64,000 bases of DNA, taken from the NCBI RefSeq assembly GCF_958298935.1, contig NC_084928.1, forward strand, positions 23,901,501-23,965,500. Reading direction: 5' to 3'. A model generated the notes under the pieces. The model did no database searches and was not told the origin of the DNA. It worked only from the letters and a program-made list of their open reading frames with translations. A program made the translations under genes and the position numbers. Positions 26,901-38,900 of this stretch are shown here, in pieces. Each line of letters begins with the position of its first letter. Position 1 is the stretch's first letter. Source of the stretch: Phragmites australis. Lineage: Eukaryota > Streptophyta > Magnoliopsida > Poales > Poaceae.

Positions 26901-29900
26901 TCTTGTTCCCTTACCATCTCATGCTATTTCTATCACATGTGAGTGAGTGTTTAAAATCAAGATAAAGTCACATGGTTCTATTGAGAGATACAAAGCTCGT
27001 CTTGTTGCCCGAGGTTTCCAACGGACTAAGGGTCGAGATTATAATGAGACATTTGCTCATGTTGCTCATATGACCACAGTTCGTACTTTGATTACTATGG
27101 ATGCTACTCGTTCTTGGATTATTTCTCAGATAGATGTTAAACACACCTTCTTCATGGTGACTTGCATGAAGAAGTCTATATGCAGCCACCCCCAGGTGTT
27201 GATGCTCCTTCAGGATATGTTTGACGTCTTCATCGTGCTTTATATGGCCTCCAACAAGCACCTCGCGCTTGGTTTGAGCGATATGTTTTTATTATGCAGG
27301 TTGCTGCTTTTTCACCTAGTGATCATGATCCTGCTTTATTTATTCAATTATCTCCAAAAGGGCGTACTTTGCTTCTTCTATATGTTGATGATATGTTGAT
27401 TACAGGAGATGATATTGAGCATGTTGCTCATGTGAAGAAGCAACTCAATAAACAGTTTCAGATGTCTGATTTAAGCCCTACTAATTACTTCTTGGGGATT
27501 GAAGTGTTGACTTCTGGAAAGGGTTTCTATCATTATCAATCTAAATATATTCAAGATCTCATGACTAGCTCAGGCATTACCGATACTTAGCCAGTTGCTA
27601 CACCTATAGAGCTTCATTTGCAACTACGTCCTACTGATGGCACACCTCTTAAGGATCCCTCTCGATATCATCGAATAATGGGTAGTCTTGGTTATCTCAC
27701 TGTTACCAGACCTGATATTGCTCATGCAGTTCATATTTTGAGTTAGTTTGTGAGTGCTCCAACATTTTTGCATTTTGGTCATTTGTTTTGGGTATTACGT
27801 TACTTGAGGGGGACATCATCTTAGTGCTTGTTTTATACCCGTTCTAGTTTGCTTCGGCTTTATGCTTACTCAGACTCCACTTGGGCGAATGATCCGATAG
27901 ACCGTCGTTCTGTCACTGTTTATTGTATTCTTCTTGGTATTTCACCTCTTACATGGAAGTTTTTGATGTATAACATTCCAGTACAGAGGCAGAACTTCAA
28001 GCTCTTGCTACTACCACCTCAGAGATTGTATGGCTTCGGTGGTTGTTGGCTGATTTTGGCGTCTTTTGTGAAGCACACACACCTCTTCTATATGATAATA
28101 CTGGTGCCATACAAAGAGCTCATGATCATGTGAAGCATGAACTCACAAAGCATATTGGTGTTGATGCTTCCTTTACTCAGTCTCATTGCCATCAGAAAAC
28201 TATTGCTCTTTAGTATGTGCCCTCCGAATTTCAAGTTGCTGACTTCCTCACTAAAGCACAAACTCGAGAGCATCATCGACTTCATTTGCTCAAACTCAAC
28301 ATTTCAGAGCCTCCTATACCACCTTGAGTTTGAGGGAGGGTGTTAAGTATATATCCAGCCCATATATATTCTAGGCCCAAGTTGGCCCATCGCTAACTCT
28401 ATATATTGAGAGCCAGTCTTATGTATGGTTCTCTCTCTCTTCCCACAATTCCAGTCAAGGTAACACTTCCCATCGCCCCCAATGCTCCCTTCCACATCAA
28501 GAAGCGCCACCTCAACTCCTCCGCTCCTGTCAACCTACTTCGCTCCTCCACGCTCCTTGCGAGGGTGGCACAGCCAAAGAAGGCGGGAGACAGCAAAATC
28601 AACCGGAGATGGACAAGTGATGATGAAATCAAGCCGGAGGAGGGCAAGCAACAGCGGCAGACCGTTGAATCGAGACGGAGAAGGGCGGGAGAACGAAATC
28701 AAGCCAAAGAAGGAATACATGTAAGGCGATGAGGCGACGCCTTGCCCCTGTGGCGACTGAGTTGTGCCTTGTCGCCTAGATGACGCCTTAAAAACCATGC
28801 TATTTACTACACATTCACCTAGTTTTAAATGGCATTAAGTATGCACAGTTGACAACCCATGTAGGCAACCAGTTATTTTATGTCCTAATGCAAGTTTCGG
28901 GTGTTTGTCTCATTTTAACTATAGATGGAGTGATTAACATCGCGGTACATGACTAGATTATGTATTTATCTCCAAGCCACAACTCAAAATTAGCTGAGAT
29001 ACCTTGTCCATAATCAAACATAAAAGCTTTACGCCTATCGGTTGCATCCCTTCAAACTGTCCAGTACTTATCTGCCACACAAAGGTAGTGATCAGCCTTC
29101 AATTGGACAAATTTGACCCAAATCTTCTACCAATAGTTCTACGGTTAGAACTTAAAATCTGATTTATGTTTAGACCTGATATGAAAGTGAGACCAACTCC
29201 TGTAGCTTAAGCACTAGCCAATCATTTGACAAATGAGTCCCTTTAGCTATTGCGCTCCTTGCCAACAAGAGGTCAAAATGAGCTGGTTCTGCTCCAACTG
29301 CAATTGGTACATGACTAACACATCTGTTTTCATACAAAAAAGAAATCATTGCAATAATAATAAGTGAGAAAATGCACATCTTCAGGACAAATTGGCACTT
29401 GATTGAAGCCAAAAAACAATGCATCAGTAGCAAACATACTCTGCTGCAAAAACCCTGGTGCGATATCTGAGGTGCATATTTCTTTGAGGAAACTGGCTGG
29501 TCCTAGAAGCAGACCAGTTTACTTGCTCCTGCTTTGAGCTGGAAATCATATTGTCATCATCTTCTCCATAGTATACATCATTCTCAGATGTACTATCAAG
29601 GGGATTATGTCCAGAACTGGACAGACCTTCACTTGTGTTTCTTGTAATTGATGTAGCAAGAACCTAAATGATATCGAAAAATAATGACATAAGTTTGCCA
29701 ACTCCAAAACAAAATTTCCACCTGAAAAATCATGCACTGATGAAATGAAGGAACTAACAAGACTCTGATCCTCGTGTATACTAGATGAATTATTAAGTTC
29801 CAAAAGTAACCAACACAAAAAAGATCAGTGTACGATTCAGAATTCAAAGGCAACAAATGTCAAGGGGCATATATTCCAAAAGCCTTTCATCAATTGATGA

Positions 29901-32900
29901 TAATAAACAGACTGTACATAATTTATCCAGTGTGAATGTAAAGAGGGAGATACTATGCAGAATAGAGATGCTAGAATTAAATAGTACAAAAATCATGCTA
30001 GTTAAAACAATCTAATGAATTGGCACCAAAAAACAAATGACAATAGGAGCATGATTTTTGTATGCAAACAATAGGAACATGATTAAGACTTCACTTACTA
30101 AATTGTCAAAATTAAGAAATGATATGTGATACTCATCACAAAATTAATCATTGGAACTCATATGTGCATTCATCTTTTCATGTTGCTATCCTGTGCATCT
30201 GCATCTACAGCGGGAAATAATATATGCAAACCACTACATGTTACACAATATAGATGCAAAGTATGTACTAAACATACCATATTTCGCAAAACTGCCAACC
30301 ACCGAGATGGATGTAGTGGACATGATGTATACAGTAAGCGAATAATAGTTGCACGAACCAACATCGCTATTCTACACATTTAAAAGTTTAAATGATTAGC
30401 ATCATTTCACAATTCAAAGCAACTTTTCACAAATGAAAGTTAAACTGGACAATTGAATTAAATTTTAATAACAGAGAAAGTAATGACAAGTGAACATTAA
30501 ATAGGATACAAATTATCGAATGTGCGTGTAAAGAACAACAAGAACTCCTTCAAAGTAATGATTTAATAGAACTCTTAAACCAAAATATGTGTCAGCAATT
30601 CAGTCACGTACAACCATTGAATTAAAGGTGACACGATATATAACATAATGGTTCGCTGGAACTACAGATGCATGCCAATGTGCACTGGTGGCATTGTTCC
30701 CAATGTTATGCACCAGCCCCACAGTTTGATAAATACAGATATAACAGAAAACATACATCCAATGTATCCCGATGCAGTGGATGCATCTGAGAGAGCAAGA
30801 TAAATTCCAAGTCCACTGCCTTAAGACATCTAAAACGGAAATACAACATCACAATTGGCCAGTAATACCAAGTGGGTACTTGGAAACAGCAAACATTATA
30901 ATTACACATAGATACCATTTTTCACCATAAGGAAAATAATATAGTGCATAAAATATATGCAAATAAAATAACGTACTCAGAATCAGTTTCCTCATCAAGC
31001 ATCCTGAATAGATTTTCTTCAATGTTCTCATCAACCATTGCAGCCTGATAAAGAAGATTCAACGATAAATAAAACAAGAAAATTATAATTGCATAGAAAT
31101 CTTTCAGAACAGAAAAATCTAGTTTAAAGACGCATTAGATTGACCATAAAGATGTCAGAAAAATTATATTAGAATTTAGAATAACCAAAAATACTGATAT
31201 TTACAAGTGGAAGAGCTAGATTTAGTTAATTAATAAATTGGCCGTCCATCAAAGTTATAAAAGAATGAAATAATACCACTGATTAAATAAAGCATTGAAA
31301 ATTATGGTGACACAATGAATGTTAACTCAACTAAAAGAACTCAAATCTTGCTGAATACGCATGTATAGACTTTTATATAAATTTACTAGCATCCAAAATA
31401 GTACAGTTTGTTGAGAAAAAACATGTTAACTGTAGAACAGAGAAAATTATCAATAACAAGGCTTCATGGGTGTCCTAAGAATTCTATCCGCATGAACAAC
31501 AGGAGAATGTGAATATAGAGAGAATGTGAATATAGAAATACAGAATATCCAGACTACTGAAAATCTAGCAATCTAGTGGATTTATTTACTAAGGCCTTGC
31601 CCGCTTCTACCTTACGAGACAGTTGTTTTCTTCAGAGAAGATTTAGTCTGCGTATGCTATCATCTTTGTATAACATCTTGTACTTTATTTCTTGATTAAG
31701 TTTTATACCAATGAGTTTTGTCAATTGAAAGTTTTTATGAAGTAACATGTACAATCACAAACCACGCAATCTATATAATCTTTTCTCCAAATTGATTCTT
31801 TAAATTGGGCCTTGAAAGGATTTTTAATGAGGCATATGCATAGCATCTACAAGTGTCCAACGGGAGTGCAGTGGAACAGTTCCTTTGGATGTTGACACTT
31901 ACCTAAAGGATCATATATGGCAAAAGCCCATGAGGCCCATTAGTATCATAGCCTCACATGGCCTTACTATATTGAAGGCCTGTTCTAGTGTGCGTGTTTT
32001 GTGTTGTTGATCTGGTCTAGGTCCGGAACACAACCATCACTAAAAAAATCACATTATGTAGACATCTCCTTTCTATAAAATATATACTTCCATTAATCCA
32101 TTTTGTACTGCGAGTACAATCTTGTGCAATGATTGTATATTACTGCACCTACTGTACCTTATTTATTGGAAATTTTAGGTTTTTGCTGTTGCGTCAATTA
32201 CAGCTTAGACATTTGCTACTGCTTTTGTAATATTCAGGTTCATGCCACCGGTTCCAAAACTTTTTAGGCTCATGCAACCAAAGCTCTGGCGTCGTCTGGT
32301 CAAACCATTTGACCGTGCCAAATCACCTTGTTACCCTCCGTCACCCTCTTTTGTCTTCTCTCTCGGACTCTCGTCACCTCTCATTTCCTCTCTCACACCT
32401 CTTCCTGGCCCCACCACCACTATTGTCTCTTTCCTTCTCTTCCCCCTCCCATGTAAGCTTCTGTTCTTAGTGGTGAGTGCTAAAGGAGCCACGCCATGCA
32501 AGGCACGTTTGGTTCTCCTCCCTTGTCACCCTTCCATCCCATCCTTAGATTCAAAATTGTTAGGAACAGCAATTGAGAAGGAGAAGCGGTGAGAGACAGC
32601 ATGGCCAGGGGGAGCCAGAGGCGATGGCAGGCCAAGGCTGGCCAACCGAGTGTGCAGTAGCGAGCATGAGCAACAGGAGACGCGCTGTGCAGGGAGGAAG
32701 AGAGAAAGAGAAAACCAGCAGCGGCGGCTGGCTGGATCAAGACGACGTGCAGAGAGGAAGAGAGAGAGAAAACCAGTAGCGGCGGTTGGCTAGATCAAGA
32801 CGAGTTGCATCATCCAAAAAAACCTAGCTCTAATACCATGTCAGGAATTGCAACATGTATTCAATGTGTCGAAGATTAGTTTCTGACAATATATCCGTAA

Positions 32901-35900
32901 TTGACTAGAGTACTTTCGAGATCAGGGATTGAACACGAATCATGATACGCAATGTAGACAGGTTCGGACCCCCGGTTGAAATAATACCCTACGTCTTGTA
33001 TGGATGATGATGTCTATGTATATCTCGAGTATAAGTAATGTGTCTAGACTTATTACAGGGAATAGATCGGATCTAAGTTAAACTAAGGATGATGTCACCG
33101 AGTATCTTCTATGATCTTAGTGCTTGTGTCGAGTTGCAGATGCATAAGTTTTTTTCCTCCTCGGAGATCTGGGTCCCCGCTTTATACAAGGCTGATATGC
33201 CGCCTCCTATCCAACTGTAGTCTATAGAGAGTTCTTCATCTTATCTACCACGACAAAGCAGATGAATCCGACTTGGATACTAATCGTTCTCGAGTTAATC
33301 GACACCTTCCTAGTATACATCTTTTATATTTCCGGGTGTATCAGGTATCGCAGATTCGGTTCCATAGTATCCGAAGTTATTATACATGCGCACGGTATAA
33401 CCTGTCCATATACAGTATAGTCCTTATGCGTATATATCCCATAGTTATATATTTGACACAACGGTTGCCCCATGGGGACAATATATAGAGTACATGAGAA
33501 AGTACAAGATAAGGAGTCTAGTAGTACAGGGAAAGGACTTTAATAACCTATACGTAAAAGATAAGGACTCTATTCCTAACAAAAATAAGACCATTTCACG
33601 TACATAGCTAGGGACAAATGAATATGTAACATCCCTTTTTCACTCTCTCCCCCTCTCCGCGACACTGCCAGGTGGGCCCCGTTCATCGGCTGCCTTCTTC
33701 AACCTCACATCAATTCCCTTGCAAAAACAGCACCGACATCAAAAGACCCGTCGATCCCGCACCAATTAATGGCACTAAAACGCGAATTAGTGCTCCCTGT
33801 TGGAAACCGACGGCCACAAAGGGAAGACCCGCACCAATTCCGCGAAGATCCTGAGCAAGAAACAGGGAAACCGACACAAATTCCCCCTGCCGCCGTTGAA
33901 CTTCTTTTTGTTAGTCGTTGAATTCTTACTCTTGGTAGTAGCTGAATTCTTACTCTCATCGAGAGAGGATGACACTAGGAGTTGGGGCAATTTTTCCTTT
34001 ATTTCTCACACAAATGCCATACCAACCTGAGGGGTTGCGGATACATATTTATAGGCCCATGGCCAGCCAAGTATATGCCAAGATGCTAGTCTAAGATGCT
34101 GTCCTAGATGCTGTCCTCTAGTCTAAGATGCTGGTCTAAGATGCTAGTCTAAGATGCTGTCCTAGATGCTGTCCTCTAGTCTAAGATGCTGTCCTAGATG
34201 CTGTCCTAGTGTCCTAGATGCTGTCCTAAAGCATATGGGCAGCAAGACCACCATGTGACAGCCCCACAAAGACCATGTGCTGCACAAGGACTTATCCCAT
34301 CATTCTCCCCCTAAGTCTTGTGCGTCGTCTTATGGGAAGATTGAACCATCCCGATCCTGGAGCAGAGCTCAAGGAACTTGAGCCTCCCAAGAGGCTTGGT
34401 GAGCAGGTCCGCAAGCTGATCCTTGGTGTTGATGTAGCTCGCCTTGATGCTCCCTTCCTCCAAACAGCCTCGGATGAAGTGGTACCTCACCCGGATGTGC
34501 TTGCTCCGTTCATGGAAAACGGGGTTCTTTGCCAGGGCTAGAGCGGACTTGTTGTCCACCCTGAGCTCCACCGCTCTAGTGTCTCTGCCGAGGAGATCAC
34601 CAAGCAGTCGAGCGAGCCAGAGCGCCTGAGTCGAAGCGGTGGAGGCCGCTATGTACTCGGCCTCGCAGCTGGACAGGGCCACCACCTGCTGCTTGACCGA
34701 CTGCCAGCTAACGAGGCACTTGCCGAGGAAGAAGAGGATCCCGCTTGTGCTCTTGCTGGTGTCGATGTCGCCGGCGTGATCAATGTCGCTGTACCCGACG
34801 AAGTGTGCCGCCCCAGGGCACCTAGGGTAGTAGAGGCCGTGGTCGAGAGTCCCCGCAACGTAGCGGATGATCCTCTTCACAGCCTGCTGGTGCTCCGTCG
34901 TCGGTCGCTGCATGAACCGACTAACGTAGCCGACGGAGAATGCCAAGTCCGGCCGTGTGTGGGCGAGGTAGCGAAGGCTCCCCACAAGACGCCGGTACTG
35001 CGTAGCGTCCACCTCCTCCGTCGTGCTGTCGCGGCTCAGCTTCAGCCTCTCCTCCATCGGAGTGAGAGCTGGGTTGCAGTCGGTGAGCCCAGCTAGCTCA
35101 ACGACGCGCTTGGCGTAGGCGGTCTGTCGAAGCGTGATCCCGGAGTCATCCTGGTGCACCTCGATCCCCAGGTAGGAGAGAGGTCCCAGGTTACTCATCT
35201 GGAAGGTGGCCTTCATCTCTTCCTTGAATGCCGCCACCTCCGCATCCTTGGTGCCGGTGATCACCAAGTCGTCGACGTAGACACCCACCAGCAGAGCAGT
35301 TCCTCCACTGCCCTGTCGGTAGATGGCCGCCTCGTGTGGGCTTTGCTCGAAGCCCATCCCTTTTAGCGTGGAATCCAACTTGGCATTCCACGCCCTCGGT
35401 GCCTGCCGCAAGCCATAGAGGGCCTTGCGCAGGCGGAGCACCTTGCCCTCCTTGCCGGGGATCGTAAATCCCGACGGCTGGTGCACGTAGACCTCCTCCT
35501 TCAAGTCGCCGTTAAGGAATGCCGACTTGACGTCCATATGATGAACACGCCAGCCCTCCTGGGCAGCTAGCGCAAGGAGGAGTCGCACGGACTCCATCCG
35601 TGCCAGGGGAGCGAAGGCGTCGTCGAAGTCGACCCCCTCCTGCTGCACGAAACCTCGTGCCACCAAGCGAGCCTTGTGCTTGACGATGGCGCCGGCTTCA
35701 TCCCTCTTCAGCTTGAACACCCACTTAAGGGTGATCGCTCGGTGACCACGAGGGAAGTCAGCAAGCTCCCAGGTGCGGTTCTTCTCAACCGCATCCATCT
35801 CCAACTGCATCGCGACGCGCCATGCCGCGTGTCTCTCGGCCTCTGCAAACGACCGAGGCTCGCCGTCGTCACACGCAAGGTGCAACTGCGCCTCCAGATC

Positions 35901-38900
35901 GTGAGGCACCAGTCCCGGCACCGGCTGGTCGCCGAGAAGGTTCTCCATCGTACGGTACCGCAACGGCTCGCCGTCGTGGTACGCGTCGATGCGCTCCTCG
36001 TCGTGAGAGAGCGGAGTAGCGAGCTCAACCGGGCTGTGCTCGACACGAGCTGGTGTTGGAGTAGACGTGCCCGGAGAGGTGCCTGTCGGTGCTGGAGTGC
36101 GTGGCGTTGCCGGCTGTGGTGGAGCCGGTGAAGAACTCATCGCAGCCGAGGTCCTGGCTGGAGAACGTGGTGCTGTCGAAGTAGCAGGCGCCGGGGTCGG
36201 TGGAGGCTCAGGGACTGGGGTAGACACGCTCGTCGAAGAAGAGCTGCCTACTCCCCCAGCTCCCTCGAAGTGGACGTACTCGACAGTGAAGTCGTCGTAC
36301 GTCGGAGCCGATCTGTCGTCCATCGCCTTGTCCCACGCCCATCCTCGCCCTTCGTTGAACACAACGTCGCGCGCCGTGTGCACACGCTGTGTCTTCGGGT
36401 CGAGGATGCGGTAGGCCTTCGAGCCCTCTGCGTAGCCGATGAACACTCCCGGAGTGCTCCTGTCGTCGAGCTTGCTGATGTGGCCAAGCTCCTTGGCGAA
36501 CGCGAGGCAGCCGAAGACCCGTAAGTGGGAGACCGCCGGCTTGCGCCCATGCCAAGCCTCGTACGGCGTCCTGCCGTCGAGCGCCTTGGTAGGCGAGCGG
36601 TTGAGGATGTAGACAACGTCCTCGTCCCGCTCCCTCCCCTATAAAAGCCACCCCACCAAGACCCCTAGAACCTTTCCCACACCACACCGCCTGTTTCCCC
36701 TAACAAACCATCGCGAGATTGCCACCGGAGCACCATTGCTGATGCACAAGAAGTCCTTCGCCGCCCCTCATCGTCGTCTCCTCTTCGCATTCTGCCACTC
36801 ACCGTCGAGTTCCACACACCGCCACCCCGGATCCAAGCGCCCAAGCCAAGCGCCACCGCGAGTAGAAGCCGTTGCGTCTCTGCTGACAAAAGTCGAAGAA
36901 GGCAAGGTTCGAACCGTCCGATATGTTTTCTGCGGTCTAGATTAGAAATAAGAATACCTCTTTGATGATCTAGATATTGGTTGTCCGATCCACGATTTAC
37001 AACATAGATTTAATGAACCTTATCCGCTTCAGTCTCGCCTAGTCAACATGCCTCGTTAGCACGCCACATAGGCGATTGTGTCCAACGTGTCGCCTAGTTA
37101 GCACCAATTTGCCTCGTCAGCATCACAGTTAGGAGGTCGACATCATAATTGGGCAATTAAACCTTTTCCTTTAGAAAAATAATTCACGAAATTCCAAAAA
37201 TCGTAAATAGGTTTTCTTATTAGAAAAATTAGGTAAAATTCATAAATAAATTGTCAAATATGATTTAATGTGTTTTATATGTGTTCTAGGTTTTTATTTC
37301 AGTATAATAATATTTAATATCGCTTTTAGTGTTAAAAAATACAAATAAATTTAAAATAAATGTTTTAATTTTGGAAATAGTTTTAGAAAATCTATAATTC
37401 TAGTAATATTTTAATTAGGTTTTCTTTAGTTAAATAAATGTTTATAATATGTTTTAATGCAAATAAAATTTGTTTTAATTCCTAAAAATGTAAATAAATT
37501 CTAAAAATTCCGGCTAATCTTTTAATTAGTTTTATGTCATAATAATTCTGAAAAATTATAAATAAATGTTTTTGACCTTTTAGAAATTCAAATAAATTAA
37601 AGTAAATTCCAGCCCGTTAAAATAGTTTTCGCATCATAGCTCCGATTTGATCGATTCTTACACCTAAATCTTTCTAAAATCGTGTTCTAGCTAGCCTTAG
37701 TGTTTGTTTGTTATTTAGCTTTGTTTGGTGCTTGTTCTTAGTACGTTGTTCTCTCCGCGTGTTGACAATCCTGTCCCTGAGCCGTTCAAGAATATTCAAA
37801 ACCAGGACTTCGAGGATTTCGAGCAGCTTAACAAAAGGCAAATGTCCTTCAACATCTTGTACCTAGTTTTGTAATGTTTTTGTTTTACAAATTGCATTCT
37901 TGTCAAATATGTGCGATGACCTATGGTAGGGTTTACTAATCTTTCCTGACATTCCTTATAACCATAATATGATTATCATGGTATGGGTACAACATGCCTA
38001 GTCATGCTTACTTATGGGTAGTATAGGTAAATGATGAATTTGACTAATGATATATGGATCATGATGTTAACTTCGGTAAAAGTGCTTGGACACATGGAAA
38101 GTAGGGTCTAGGCAAGAGTTGGCATGTTGGTTGACCTGTGGATGTGCTCCAGGCAATTATGGGCTTGTTGGGATAATGGTGATTATCCTTTTTTGGGATG
38201 ACGGTGGTCTTGCCCAGATCATGTTAAAGACCGGTTCATGGAGCGACCATGAAAACAGTACAACCACAAGGCTTATATGGGTACGGATTGGTCAAGTAAT
38301 TGGATGTTCTCCTAGTAGTGTATGAGTCAGATAGATGTGTAGAGAAGGGATACTTCATGGATCTATCAGACACAAGAGGGGGCTTCTGGAGTAGAGGGTT
38401 ACTCCCACGATGATGAAACCTCGATGGGCAAGTACATGATGGGAGACTATTTGGAAAGGCCTTGTAGTGATCTCTCGATACACACCTCGAAAGTATGTAA
38501 AGTACCAATAGATACCGACGAAAGAGTTAATCACGACTCGTGGATAAAGTGCACAACCTCTACAAAGTGAAAACTGATATATCAGTCATGCTCACGGTCA
38601 TGAATGGCATAGACCCTCACATGATTAGTCGGGTGGTTTCATAATGGTTTTTGGTTGATTTTGGTGGGTCACAGCGGTGGGAGCTGTGATTCAAGTTTGG
38701 TTTTGGTTAGAGGTGGATGGAACCTCGGTTTGTGGAGCAAAGTGATTGGAACCTTGGCTCAAATTTTAGAGATCATTCACATAGTAAATAGGTTGCTTTT
38801 ATAAATGTACTACTAAATGGCATTTGTGCAAAGAAACCCTGAGTTAAGTCTATCTTGATATTGGCCCACATGTCACATTTTCCTACACTTGTTGAGTATT

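Noticed and set aside
30759..30830. Extra exon (CLKAVDLEFILLSQ…) between exons 29 and 30
   Set aside because: It has possible splice sites, but including it shifts exon 30 out of the conserved frame; skipping it joins DSE to IAMLVRATIIRLL correctly.
35676..36131. 151-residue plus-strand frame
   Set aside because: Antisense shadow of the copia polyprotein.
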